Source: Noviherbaspirillum sp. L7-7A
GTDB lineage: Bacteria; Pseudomonadota; Gammaproteobacteria; Burkholderiales; Burkholderiaceae_D
Length of the DNA stretch: 64,000 nucleotides
NCBI RefSeq assembly: GCF_019052805.1
Contig: NZ_JAHQRJ010000003.1
Coordinates: forward strand, 124,001 to 188,000
Direction of reading: 5' to 3'
The notes under the pieces are model-generated. The model ran no database searches, was not told the DNA's origin, and saw nothing but the letters and a program-made list of their open reading frames with translations. Both the position numbers and the translations under genes were made by a program. Within the stretch, counting starts at the first letter, position 1. Each line of letters begins with the position of its first letter. Positions 52,857 to 63,200 of the stretch are shown one piece after another.

Positions 52857-54413
52857 ATGAACCAAGGGCGTTTCATCACACGCTGTGCGCAATACTGGCC
52901 CGACCGCCCCGCCATCATTTTCAATGATGCGATCACCACTTTCCAGCAGCTCGACGAGCGCTCCAGCCGGCTGGCCAATGCGCTGCTGGCACTGGGCGCA
53001 AGGAAGGGCGACCGCATTGCGGTGCAGTCCTGGAACCGGCCGGAACTGATCGAGCTGGAATGCGCGCTGTACAAGGCTGGCCTGGTGAAGGTGGCGCTTA
53101 ATGCGCGGCTGTCGAAGGCCGAAGTGCTGGACACCGCCGGCAATGCCGAGCCGGTGCTGATGCTGTCCGAGCCGGCGCATGCCGCCGCCATTGCCGACCT
53201 GGCGCCGTCGCTGCCGAGCGTGCGCAGGTTCATCGCCTTCGGCGCAGCCTGCGAGGGCTTCCTGGACTACGAAGCGCTGCTGGCGCAGTCCAGCGCCGCC
53301 AGCCCGGATGTCGAGATGGCGCCGGAGGACCTGGCGGTGCTGCATTACACCTCGGGTTCGACCGGCAAGCTCAAGGCAGCCATGCAGACCGTGGGCAACC
53401 GCATGGCGTCGCTGCGCAAGGTGGTGATGAACCGGCTGCGCGCCGAACCGGGCGATGTGCTGGCCCTGGCCGGGCCGATCACCCATGCCAGCGGCATGTT
53501 CATCCAGCCCTACCTGTTCCAGGGCGGCGCCATCCTGCTGCATGAACGCTTCGAGCCCGAAGCCTTCCTGGCCTCGATCCAGCGCTACCGGGTCAGCGCC
53601 TGCTTCCTGGTGCCGACCATGATCAACATGCTGGTGGCGCATCCGCGCGTGAAGGACTACGACCTCGGTTCACTGAAGCAGGTGACCTATGGCTCGGCGC
53701 CGATGGCACCGTCGCGCATCCGCGAAGCCTGGCAGGTGTTCGGGCCGGTGCTGTCGCAAGGATATGGCGCCGGCGAGACCACCGGCGGGCTGGTGGCGTT
53801 GAGCACGCAGGACCACCGCATCGCGCTGGAGGAGGGACGCGAGGAATTGCTGTCTTCCTGCGGCCGCATCTTCAGCGAATCGGAACTGCAGCTGGTCGAT
53901 GATGACGGCAAGCCGGTCGCGCAGGGAGAGATAGGCGAGATCGTGATACGCGGCCCGGATGTGTTTGCCGGCTATTGGCGTGAACCGGAACTGTCGGCCG
54001 CAGCCTTGAAGGACGGCTGGCTGCATACCGGCGACCTGGCGCGCATGGACCGGCACGGCTACCTGACTATCGTCGACCGCAAGAAGGAAATGATCATCTC
54101 CGGCGGCTTCAATGTGTATCCGTCAGAGATCGAGCAGGCGCTGTATCGCCATGCCGCCGTCTACGAAACCTGCGTCGTGGGCGTGCCCGACCCGGTATGG
54201 GGCGAGGCGGTGAAGGCGGTAGTGGTGCTGCGCCCCGGCCACACGGCGAGCCAGGCCGATCTGATGGCGCATTGCAAAGACCTGCTGGCCGACTTCAAGA
54301 AGCCGCGTTCAATCGATTTCGTCAGCGAGCTGCCAAAGAACGCGAATGGCAAGCTGTCGCGCAAGGAAGTCAGAGAGCGCTACTGGGTCGGGCAGGAAAG
54401 GCGCGTCGCGTAG
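52857..54413 (+). CDS. Acyl-CoA synthetase (AMP-forming, ANL superfamily)
   Basis: The 518-residue enzyme activates a carboxylic acid to its CoA thioester via an acyl-adenylate. Motifs are the P-loop YTSGSTGKLKA (about 164-174), GYGAGETTGG, the hinge GDLARMDRHGYLTIVDRKKE, IISGGFNVYPSEIE, and the catalytic Lys in NANGKLSRKEV. AGGAG precedes the start. Acid specificity (medium or long chain, or aromatic) is not readable. The divergent Bug receptor and the nearby acyl-CoA dehydrogenase suggest a carboxylate uptake and beta-oxidation type unit. Confidence 0.92.
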   Translation: MNQGRFITRCAQYWPDRPAIIFNDAITTFQQLDERSSRLANALLALGARKGDRIAVQSWNRPELIELECALYKAGLVKVALNARLSKAEVLDTAGNAEPVLMLSEPAHAAAIADLAPSLPSVRRFIAFGAACEGFLDYEALLAQSSAASPDVEMAPEDLAVLHYTSGSTGKLKAAMQTVGNRMASLRKVVMNRLRAEPGDVLALAGPITHASGMFIQPYLFQGGAILLHERFEPEAFLASIQRYRVSACFLVPTMINMLVAHPRVKDYDLGSLKQVTYGSAPMAPSRIREAWQVFGPVLSQGYGAGETTGGLVALSTQDHRIALEEGREELLSSCGRIFSESELQLVDDDGKPVAQGEIGEIVIRGPDVFAGYWREPELSAAALKDGWLHTGDLARMDRHGYLTIVDRKKEMIISGGFNVYPSEIEQALYRHAAVYETCVVGVPDPVWGEAVKAVVVLRPGHTASQADLMAHCKDLLADFKKPRSIDFVSELPKNANGKLSRKEVRERYWVGQERRVA

Positions 54414-54430
54414 CGTGGGGCCTTCCCTGC

Positions 54431-55417
54431 TCAGGCAGGCGTCAACGGCAGGCCTTCAGCCCGCGCCAGCCTTTCCATCGCGTCTTCCAGGATCGCCATC
54501 GCCTGGCCGGCCGCCAGCTGCAGCGCCTGATGCAGCTGCGCATCGGGCTCGTTGCGCGATGCGCACTGCGCGCTGTAGCGCTCGAAGCTGCCCACCGTCA
54601 TCAGGATGTCAGCCAGATGGCGCGGACATTCGCAATCCACGCTGTTGGCGGCGCCAGCTAGGGCCAGCAGAGCCTCGTCGCTAAACCTGCGCGGCCGCGG
54701 CGGCGCAGGGACGGGACGGCGTTCGCGTAGCGGCGGCCGGGCATTCGCCAGCGCCGCCCGGCACAATAGCAGCAGCTCGCCCAGCTCGGGTGGCACCCGC
54801 GCTACCAGGCAACCCTGCGCGCGCAGATGACGTATCGTGGCGCTGGCGCAGAAGCGGTACAGCACCACCACTGCCACGGCGCTGCAGGCGCGCCGGGCGG
54901 CGACGATGCGCGGCACGGCGCTGTCATCGAGTTCCGAGAGCTCCACCAGCAGCAGGTCGGCATCCGCATCCTGCAGCACCGTTTCGGCCTGCGCCAGCTG
55001 GGTGCAGCTGGCGCGCACCACCAGTCCCAGGCTATCGCGGCCGCCAGCAGCGAGTCGCCGGATGATGCTCTCCCCCAGCAAGGCGACTCGCATCATCCGG
55101 CCCGTGTCTTCCTCGGGTAACGCCTGCGACACTGTCATTTCCTCCAGCTGCCGCATCGGCAGGCCGGCCAGCACGCCGATCGGATGGCCCTGATCCACCA
55201 GCTGCTTGAGCAGGCCAAGGCGGCGCACCTGTTCGGCCGAGTAAAGCCGCTGTCCATGGGCAGAGCGCTCGGTCTCGGACAGGGCGTAGCGCCGCTCCCA
55301 GACACGCAAAGTCTCCACCGGCAAGCCGGCCAGCCGCGCCGCGACACCGGTGCGGTGCATCGCCTTGTGTTCTGCCTGATCTTCGGCAACTTCATTGATC
55401 TGGATCGACTCTGACAT
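54431..55417 (-). CDS. MerR-family regulator with CarH/LitR-like layout
   Basis: The 328-residue protein has a MerR winged helix-turn-helix (about residues 22-90: RTGVAARLAGLPVETLRVWERRY and RLYSAEQVRRLGLLKQLVDQG), then a Rossmann-like region (about 108-225) as in CarH/LitR photoreceptor regulators. It lacks the DxHxxG cobalamin-binding motif, so B12 binding is not indicated. Two TTGAACCGT repeats lie directly upstream of its start codon, suggesting autoregulation. It is divergent from a fasciclin gene, a neighbourhood often seen with light-responsive MerR regulators; that connection is inferred. Confidence 0.8.
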   Translation of the reverse strand: MSESIQINEVAEDQAEHKAMHRTGVAARLAGLPVETLRVWERRYALSETERSAHGQRLYSAEQVRRLGLLKQLVDQGHPIGVLAGLPMRQLEEMTVSQALPEEDTGRMMRVALLGESIIRRLAAGGRDSLGLVVRASCTQLAQAETVLQDADADLLLVELSELDDSAVPRIVAARRACSAVAVVVLYRFCASATIRHLRAQGCLVARVPPELGELLLLCRAALANARPPLRERRPVPAPPRPRRFSDEALLALAGAANSVDCECPRHLADILMTVGSFERYSAQCASRNEPDAQLHQALQLAAGQAMAILEDAMERLARAEGLPLTPA

Positions 55418-55419
55418 AT

Positions 55420-55439
55420 TTGAACCGTAATTGAACCGT
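55420..55439. promoter_or_regulatory. Tandem TTGAACCGT repeats, putative MerR operator
   Basis: TTGAACCGT occurs at 55420-55428 and again at 55431-55439, 11 bp apart, and ATTGAACCG recurs inverted at 55508-55516. The tandem pair abuts the MerR start codon. CarH-type regulators bind 11-bp direct repeats, so this may be its operator for both itself and the fasciclin gene. Confidence 0.45.
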
Positions 55440-55675
55440 TATCATCGTCATTATACCGAGACAAACACTGGACAGAGCAGTTTTTAAAGCCTAAGTTGCA
55501 GACCTAGCGGTTCAATGTGACCCGGGACGCCGAATCCAGCAGATCGGGGCGTGCCTGGCATGCATGGCTGTTGCGCTCGCCTGGCACGGCGGGTATGGCT
55601 TGGATCGCATGGTTCCGTTTGCAGCGCTCAGTTGCGCTGTTCTGTCGTTCTGATGTTCATACGAAGGAGTAGACA

Positions 55676-56131
55676 ATGAAAAAAATCATCATCGCAGCTG
55701 CACTAACTGTCGCAACCGGCTTTGCCCAAGCGGCCGATATCGTTGACACTGCCAAGTCGGCGGGCTCGTTCAACACGCTGGTGACGGCGGTACAGGCGGC
55801 TGGCCTGGTCGACACGCTGAAGGGTCCGGGGCCATTCACCGTGTTTGCGCCGACCGACGCGGCATTCGCCAAGATCCCCAAGGACAAGCTTGATGCGCTG
55901 CTCAAGGACAAGACGTCGCTGACCAAGGTGCTGACTTACCACGTGGTGCCGGGCAAGGTGATGGCCAGCGATGTCAAGGCCGGCAAGGTCAAGACGGTGG
56001 AAGGCAGCCCGATCACCGTCAGCATGAACGGCGGCAAGGTGGGCATCGACAATGCCACCGTCGTCAAGGCAGATGTGGCCGCCGACAACGGCGTGATCCA
56101 TGCAATCGATTCGGTGATCATGCCGCAATAA
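55676..56131 (+). CDS. Fasciclin (FAS1) domain secreted protein
   Basis: The 151-residue protein has a signal peptide ([20 protein letters not shown]) and one FAS1 domain with the H1 motif [15 protein letters not shown] and the H2 motif [16 protein letters not shown]1 proteins are exported adhesion or surface proteins. GAAGGAG lies seven bases before the start. It is divergent from the MerR-type regulator. Confidence 0.93.
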   Translation: MKKIIIAAALTVATGFAQAADIVDTAKSAGSFNTLVTAVQAAGLVDTLKGPGPFTVFAPTDAAFAKIPKDKLDALLKDKTSLTKVLTYHVVPGKVMASDVKAGKVKTVEGSPITVSMNGGKVGIDNATVVKADVAADNGVIHAIDSVIMPQ

Positions 56132-56347
56132 GCTTGCAGTAAGCCAGTGCGGGTGGGCATCCCGGCCTCGAGGCCTGCCCGCGCTGGTCCCTATCGGGCT
56201 GTTGGCCTGACTAGCCTGCCGATACCGGCCAGATTGACCCTGGCGCTGCGTTGCAGCGCTTCGCCGGAACCCCGCAACGACGATCGCCGCATCCTGTTTC
56301 AGGGCCAGTGTACCCCGGTCTCGTCCAGGCCAGTCAGGCCAGCAGCG

Positions 56348-57127
56348 CTAACGCCTGCGCCAGCTTGCTACAAGCTGGGGATGCCGGATGCAGAATGTCA
56401 CTGCCTGCACCGACAGCGCGCAGACAAGCGCCAGCATGAAGCTGGCTGCGATGCCCAGCCGCGGCAATGCCATCCCCACTACAAAACAAAATGCACTGAA
56501 GGCATACAGCCCGCCCACCACGCCGCCAAGCAGGCGGATCGCATGCGTCGGCCCGGCATGCAGATGCGAAAACACCGCCAGCACCAGGCTCATGACCGGA
56601 TACACCGTCAGGATGCCGCTGACATGCGGCCCCAGGCGCTGCGCCAGGAAGGTCACCATGGCAACCATGGCCGCGCCGGCCAGCATGCGCGCCGGCAGTT
56701 CGCCGCGGGCGGGCGTTGGCAGCGGGGTAGTAAGCTGCACGCGCGGAAAGGCGCGCGGCGCCAGGAACAGGCCGGCCAGCGTCAGCGCCAGCGCCGGCCA
56801 CGGCGGCAGCGGATGCCAGGACAGCGCCAGCGCACCGGCGGCAAAGCCGATGCTGCCGGCCACCAGGCACAACCACCAGGGCAGGCATCGCGCAGCCCAT
56901 GAATAGGCAATGCCGAAGCAGACATTGGCCAGCACCACCGACAGCGACCAGAGCGCCGCATGCGAGGCAAATGCCGGCCCCTGCTCAAGCGCGATCAGCA
57001 GGAGGATCGGGCCGGCGACGATGGGAAAGCCAGTCAGCCAGCCAGTCACTGCCGGGCCCCAACGGCGGTCGGCCAGCGTCAGCAGCACCACCAGCAGTGG
57101 CACCAGCAGCAGCCTCATCAGCAGCAT
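56348..57127 (-). CDS. Conserved integral membrane protein
   Basis: The 259-residue protein has about eight hydrophobic helices in two similar halves. The first half contains VTGWLTGFPIVAGPILLLIALEQG and the second VSGILTVYPVMSLVLAVFSHLHAGPTHA, which suggests an internal duplication of a T-G-hydrophobic-P motif. I do not know its function. It ends the TRAP gene group, 39 bp after the large permease, and may be co-transcribed with it. Confidence 0.75.
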   Translation of the reverse strand: MLLMRLLLVPLLVVLLTLADRRWGPAVTGWLTGFPIVAGPILLLIALEQGPAFASHAALWSLSVVLANVCFGIAYSWAARCLPWWLCLVAGSIGFAAGALALSWHPLPPWPALALTLAGLFLAPRAFPRVQLTTPLPTPARGELPARMLAGAAMVAMVTFLAQRLGPHVSGILTVYPVMSLVLAVFSHLHAGPTHAIRLLGGVVGGLYAFSAFCFVVGMALPRLGIAASFMLALVCALSVQAVTFCIRHPQLVASWRRR

Positions 57128-57166
57128 GCGCCGGCTTTCAGTTCGGGGCCGCTGCGCGCGCCCGGC

Positions 57167-58471
57167 TCATCCGCCGGCCCGCATCGAGCGCGGCAGGCCT
57201 AGCACTAGGTCAGGGAAGAGGTACACCAGCACCAGGGCCGCGATCATCAGGAAGAACATCGGCAGTGTGACTCTGGCGATCCACGGAATCTGCTTGCTGG
57301 TCATGCCCTGCAGCACAAACAGATTGAAGCCCACCGGCGGCGTGATCTGCGCCATCTCCACCACCAGCACGATGAAGATGCCGAACCAGATCAAATCGAT
57401 GCCGGCCTTTTCCACCGTGGGCAGAATCACGCCCATGGTCAGCACCACCATCGATATGCCATCGAGGAAGCAGCCGAGGACGATGAAGAACACGGTCAGC
57501 ATCGCAATCAGCATGGCGGTGGACAGTCCCAGCGAGGCAATCCACTCTGCCAGGTGGCGCGGCAGGCCGAGATAGCCCATCGCCAGCGTGAGGAACTGCG
57601 CGCCGGACAAGATCAAGGCGATCATGCAGAACAGGCGGGTTGCGCCCAGCAAGCTGTCCATGAAGGTTTGCCGATTCAGCGATCCCTGCGCGGCCGACAG
57701 CGCCAGCGCGCCCAGCACGCCTACGGCAGCCGCTTCGGTTGGCGTGACCCAGGGCGAGTAGACCGCGCCCAGCACCAGCACGATCAGCAGGCCGACCTGC
57801 ACCAGGTGGCGCGACGCATACAGCTTCTGCCGGAAGCTCAGTTTCTCGGCGGCTGGCGGTATCGCATCCGGGTGGCCCAGGGCCCATACCACGATATAGC
57901 CGGAAAACAGCGCCGCTAGCAGCAGCCCGGGCACGATGCCGGCGATGAACAGCTGCGCGATCGAGACATTGGCCGAGACGCCATAGACGATCATGATGAT
58001 GGAAGGCGGTATCAGGAGGCCCAGCGTGCCGGCGCCAGCCAGCGTGCCGATAATCTTGTCTTCCGGGTAGCCGCGCCGGGTCAGCTCGGGAATGGTCATC
58101 TTGCCGATGGTGGCGCAGGTGGCGGCCGACGAGCCTGACACTGCGGCAAAGATGGCACAGCCAATCACATTGGTGTGCAGCAGCCGGCCCGGCACGTTTT
58201 CCAGCCATGGCGCCAGGCCCTTGAACATGTCTTCCGAGAGCCGGGTGCGAAACAGGATCTCGCCCATCCACACGAACAGCGGCAGGGCAGTCAGCGTCCA
58301 GGAAGAGGATGCGCCCCAGATGGTGACGGCCATGGCGTCGCCGGCGGGACGGGCGGAGAACAGCGCCATCGCGATCCAGGCCACGCCCGACAGGGCCAGC
58401 CCGATCCAGACGCCGGAAGCGAGTATTGCAAACAGCACCGCGATCAGCAGCGCGGTAATCAGGAGATCCAT
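57167..58471 (-). CDS. TRAP transporter large permease (DctM)
   Basis: The 434-residue protein has about twelve membrane helices. It carries the DctM signatures FAAVSGSSAATCATIGKMTIPEL, GTLGLLIPPSIIMIVYG, and GCFLDGISMVVLTMGVILPTV. It forms the sodium-driven channel of the DctPQM system encoded with the small subunit (31-bp gap) and receptor upstream. Confidence 0.94.
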   Translation of the reverse strand: MDLLITALLIAVLFAILASGVWIGLALSGVAWIAMALFSARPAGDAMAVTIWGASSSWTLTALPLFVWMGEILFRTRLSEDMFKGLAPWLENVPGRLLHTNVIGCAIFAAVSGSSAATCATIGKMTIPELTRRGYPEDKIIGTLAGAGTLGLLIPPSIIMIVYGVSANVSIAQLFIAGIVPGLLLAALFSGYIVVWALGHPDAIPPAAEKLSFRQKLYASRHLVQVGLLIVLVLGAVYSPWVTPTEAAAVGVLGALALSAAQGSLNRQTFMDSLLGATRLFCMIALILSGAQFLTLAMGYLGLPRHLAEWIASLGLSTAMLIAMLTVFFIVLGCFLDGISMVVLTMGVILPTVEKAGIDLIWFGIFIVLVVEMAQITPPVGFNLFVLQGMTSKQIPWIARVTLPMFFLMIAALVLVYLFPDLVLGLPRSMRAGG

Positions 58472-58501
58472 GGATGCCTTGCCCTTCTTGGTTGCCAGCG
58501 T

Positions 58502-59011
58502 TTATTCGTTGCGCAGTTGCTCGGCGCTTGCCCGCACTACCCGCTTGCCGCGCAGCTCCAGCACCAGGTCGTCGAGCAGGGCAACCAGCAGCACGACGGC
58601 GCCCACCGCCATGCTCACCTGCGGCATCCACAGCGGCGTGGCATCGTTGCCGGTGGAGACGTCATGGAATTCCCATGATTGCCAGGTCAGCTTGATGGCG
58701 TAGAAGCTAAAGGCCGCAGCCAGCAGGCTGGCCGCGAACAGCGACCAGATCTCCATGGCCCGCTGCATGCGTGGCGACGCCGCCTGCAGCAGCAGCGACA
58801 CCCGGATGTGCTCGCCGCGCTTGAAGGTATGCGCCAGCGCCAGGAAGCCACAGGCTGCCATTGCATAGCCGGCATACATGTCGGTGCCGCGCCAGCCCAG
58901 TGCCAGCGCGCGGTCGGCGATGCCGGCAACCACCATCAGCAGCGTGGCCACCATGAAAAAGGCCGCGGCATAGCCGGCGGCCATATAGAGTCTGTCGAGT
59001 AGAGCGCGCAT
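58502..59011 (-). CDS. TRAP transporter small permease (DctQ)
   Basis: The 169-residue protein has four membrane helices, with DMYAGYAMAACGFLALAHTFKRGEHIRVSLL and the WMPQ segment before the last helix, typical of DctQ. I chose ATG 59011, because the longer frame adds about 30 residues without family similarity. It lies between the receptor (100-bp gap) and the large permease. Confidence 0.9.
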   Translation of the reverse strand: MRALLDRLYMAAGYAAAFFMVATLLMVVAGIADRALALGWRGTDMYAGYAMAACGFLALAHTFKRGEHIRVSLLLQAASPRMQRAMEIWSLFAASLLAAAFSFYAIKLTWQSWEFHDVSTGNDATPLWMPQVSMAVGAVVLLVALLDDLVLELRGKRVVRASAEQLRNE

Positions 59012-59111
59012 GGTGGTCCGTGAGGTGGTCCGTAATGAGGCCGATTTCAGGAAAATCAAAAGCCAGCAAGCGCCATGCCATGCACGGCGCCTGCTGGCCA
59101 TCGGGCGCCAG

Positions 59112-60083
59112 TCAGTTCTTGCGGTAGGCGTCCATCACGGCCTGGCCTTCCGGCCCGGCCTTCTTCAGCCAGTCTGCCTGCATCACCTGGCCAACCTGCT
59201 TCATGTCGGCCTGCAGCTTGGCCGATGGCTTGTGGATCGTCATACCCTTTTCCTTTAGCGCATTGAGGTACCACTCGTTCTTTTCGGCCGACACCTTCCA
59301 GCCGCGTGCCTCGGCGGTCTCGGCGGCGTTCAGCAGGGCGTCGCGGGTCGGCTGGTCGAGCGCGTCGAATGCCTTCTTGTTGACGATGATCGCGTTCTTC
59401 GGCAGCCAGGCCTGGGTGTCGTAGAAGTTCTTCACCTGCTCATAGACCTTGGAGTCGTAGCCGGTTGAGCCAGAGGTCATGAAGGAATCGACCACGCCTG
59501 TGGCCAGCGCCTGCGACAGCTCGGATGCCTGCACCGTGACCGGCTGCGCGCCGACCAGCTCGGCGATCTTGCTGGTGGACGGGCTGTAGGCGCGCCATTT
59601 CAGGCCGCGCATGTCGGCCGCCGACTCAATCGGCTTTTTTGAATAGATGCCCTGCGGCGGCCAGGCCACCGCATACAGCATCATCATGCCCTGCTTGCCC
59701 AGCAGGTCGTTCTGCGCCTTCTTCGATGCCTTGTACAGCTTCATCGATTCCTCATACGAAGTGGCCAGGAAGGGAATGCCGTCGACGCCATAGAGCGGAT
59801 TCTCGTTCTCGAAATTGGCTAGCAGGATCTCGCCGATCTGCGCCTGGCCGCCCTGCACCGCGCGCTTGATCTCCGGCGCCTTGAACAGCGAGGCATTGGC
59901 ATGGACGGTGATCTTGAGCTTGCCGCCAGTGGCCTTGTCGACATCGGCGGCGAACTGCTGCACGTTCTCGGTATGGAAATTATTGGGGGGATAGGCGGTT
60001 GGCATGTCCCACTTGGTCTGGGACTGGGCCGCGGCGCTAAGGCCGATAAAGGAGAGGGCGACTGCAAGCTTGCTCAAACGCAT
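59112..60083 (-). CDS. TRAP transporter solute receptor (DctP family)
   Basis: The 323-residue exported protein has a signal peptide (MRLSKLAVALSFIGLSAAAQS), then WDMPTAYPPNNFHTENVQQFA, the DctP core with GLKWRAYSP and the substrate-contacting Arg, VDSFMTSGSTGYDSKVYE, and a long C-terminal helix. DctP receptors bind organic acids through that Arg. I chose 60083, where the signal peptide begins; longer frames lack support. It is the first gene of the dctP-dctQ-dctM operon and is divergent from the fused oxoprolinase gene, so the ligand may be a cyclic amide or related acid. Confidence 0.92.
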   Translation of the reverse strand: MRLSKLAVALSFIGLSAAAQSQTKWDMPTAYPPNNFHTENVQQFAADVDKATGGKLKITVHANASLFKAPEIKRAVQGGQAQIGEILLANFENENPLYGVDGIPFLATSYEESMKLYKASKKAQNDLLGKQGMMMLYAVAWPPQGIYSKKPIESAADMRGLKWRAYSPSTSKIAELVGAQPVTVQASELSQALATGVVDSFMTSGSTGYDSKVYEQVKNFYDTQAWLPKNAIIVNKKAFDALDQPTRDALLNAAETAEARGWKVSAEKNEWYLNALKEKGMTIHKPSAKLQADMKQVGQVMQADWLKKAGPEGQAVMDAYRKN

Positions 60084-60289
60084 GGGTAATCCCGTGGTGA
60101 CTGGCATGTTAAGGAAAGAATCGCGCGGCAAGAGTAGCGCTAACGGCTGCTTTTCTCAAGGGCAAGCGTGGGCAAGGGGCTTGTGCCATCGCAAGCCACT
60201 TTCCTGTTCCGCGCGGCTGCCGCTATCATGGCCGGTGCCGGGCGAAAGATGATGGCTGCCCGCCAACCAAACTGAAAGGGTGGTTTCGC

Positions 60290-63200
60290 ATGCAACGCTG
60301 GCAATTCTGGGTAGACCGGGGCGGCACCTTCACCGACATCGTTGCGAAGCGGCCGGATGGCAGCCTGACGACGCACAAGCTCTTGTCCGACAACCCTGAA
60401 CAGTACCGGGACGCGGCGGTGGCCGGCATACGGCACCTGCTCGGTCTGGGTGCTGGCGACACGATTCCTTCCGACCTGGTGGAAGCGGTGAAGATGGGCA
60501 CCACGGTGGCCACCAATGCACTGCTGGAGCGCAAGGGCGAGCGCACCGTTCTGGCCATCACCCGCGGCTATCGCGATGCGCTGCGCATCGCCTACCAGAA
60601 CAGGCCGCGCCTGTTCGACCGCCATATCGTGCTGCCGGAACTGCTGTACAGCCGGGTCATCGAGATCGACGAGCGCGTCGGCGCCCATGGCGAGACAGTG
60701 CTGGCGCTGGACGAGGCGGGCGCTGCGGCCGCGCTTCGCCAGGCCTATGACGAAGGCTATCGGGCGCTGGCCATCGTTTTCATGCATGGCTACCGCTATA
60801 CCGCGCATGAATCCGCGGTTGCACGGATGGCGCGCGAGATTGGGTATACCCAGGTATCGGCCTCGCACCAGACCAGCCCGATGATGAAACTGGTCTCGCG
60901 TGGCGACACCACCGTGGTCGATGCCTACCTGTCGCCCATCCTGCGGCGCTATGTCGACCAAGTGGCGCAGGAGATGCCGGGCGTGCGTCTGCAATTCATG
61001 CAGTCCAGCGGCGGCCTGACCAATGCCCATGCCTTTCAGGGCAAGGACTCGATCCTGTCGGGGCCGGCCGGTGGCATCGTCGGCATGGCGCGCACCAGCG
61101 AACTGGCGGGCTTTGACAAGGTGATCGGCTTCGACATGGGCGGCACCTCGACCGACGTTTCCCATTACGCCGGCGAGTTCGAGCGGGTGTTCGAGACCCA
61201 GGTTGCCGGCGTGCGCATGCGTGCGCCGATGATGAGCATCCATACGGTCGCCGCGGGCGGCGGCTCCATCCTGCATTTCGACGGGGTGCGCTACCGGGTC
61301 GGACCCGACAGCGCTGGCGCCAATCCCGGCCCGGCAAGCTACCGCCGCGGCGGGCCGCTGACCGTCACTGACTGCAATGTCCTGCTGGGCAAGATCCAGC
61401 CGGCGCATTTCCCGACGGTGTTCGGCCCCAACGGCGACCAGCCGCTAGACCTGGAGGCAGCGCGCACCGGCTTTGCCCGCATGGCCGCCGAGATCGGCCA
61501 GGCCACCGGCAGGACGCCCTTGCCCGAGCAGGTGGCCGAAGGCTGCCTCGCCATTGCGGTGGCCAGCATGGCCAATGCGATCAAACAGATCTCGGTGCAG
61601 CGCGGCCATGACGTGACCGAATACGTGCTTGCCACCTTCGGCGGCGCCGGCGGCCAGCATGCCTGCCTGGTGGCCGACGCCCTAGGCATGACGCGGGTGT
61701 TCTGCCATCCGCTGGGCGGCGTGCTCTCGGCTTATGGCATGGGCCTGGCCGACCAGACCGCGATGCGCGAGGCCGCGGTCGAGGCCAGGCTTTCCGACGA
61801 GGCGATGGTGGCGGTGAAAGAGAAGCTGTCGCAGCTGGCGGAGGCGGCCAGGCAGGACCTGTTGGCGCAGGGCGTGCCGGCACAGCGCATCATCGCGCTG
61901 CGCCGGGTTCACCTCCGCTATGAAGGCACCGATTCCGCGCTGGTGGTGCCGTTTGGCACGCTGGCGGAGATGCAGGCCGGCTTCGAGGCAGCCTATCGCA
62001 AGCGATTTTCCTTCCTGATGCAGGGCAAGGCGCTGATCGTGGAGGCCGTGTCGGTCGAGGCGGTGGGGCCATCCGACGCGCCGCGCGAGCAGCCGGCGTC
62101 GCGGCCGCTGCGCCATGGGCCCCTGCATGCGGCGCAGCCGCTGCACTTCTATTCCGGCGGCGCCTGGCAGGAGGCTAATATGTTCCGGCGCGATAACACC
62201 CGACCCGGGGACCTGATCCGCGGCCCGGCCATCATTGCCGAAGCCAATGCCACCACGGTGGTAGAGCCGGGCTGGCAAGCCGAAGTCACTACGCTGGACC
62301 ACCTGGTGCTGACCCGCCTCGAGGCCCGGCCCGAGCGGCGCGCGCTGGGCACTAGTGCTGACCCGGTGATGCTGGAGATCTTCAACAACCTGTTCATGTC
62401 GATCGCGGAGCAGATGGGCCTGCGGCTGCAGAACACTGCCTACTCGGTCAACATCAAGGAAAGGCTGGACTTTTCCTGCGCCATATTCGATGCCGGCGGC
62501 CACCTGATCGCCAACGCGCCGCACATGCCGGTGCACCTGGGCTCGATGGGCGAGAGCATCAAGACCGTGATGCAGGAAAACCGCAGCGCGATGCGGCCGG
62601 GCGATGTCTTCATGCTCAACGATCCCTACCACGGCGGCACCCATCTGCCGGACGTCACCGTGATCAGCCCCGTATTCGACGAAGCCGGCGAAACCATCCT
62701 GTTCTACGTCGGTTCACGCGGCCACCATGCCGACATCGGCGGCACCACGCCGGGCTCGATGCCGCCCGATTCCACGGTGATCGAGGAAGAGGGCGTGCTG
62801 ATCAATAACTTCAAGTTGGTGGAAGCCGGTCGCCTGCGCGAAGCCGAGACCCGCGCGCTGCTGGAAGGCGCGCGCCATCCGGCCCGCAATCCCGAACAGA
62901 ACATGGGCGACCTGCGGGCCCAGATCGCCGCCAACCAGAAGGGCGTGGAAGAACTGGGCAAGATGGTGACCCACTTCGGCCTGGACGTGGTGCAGGCCTA
63001 CATGGGCCATGTGCAGGACAATGCCGAGGAAGCGGTGCGGCGCGTGATCACGGCGCTGCATGATGGTAACTACACCTACGCGCTCGACAACGGCGCGGTG
63101 ATCAGGGTCGCCATCAGGGTGGACCGGGCCACGCGCAGCGCCGACATCGATTTCACCGGCACCTCGGCGCAATTGCTGAACAATTTCAACGCGCCGTCGG

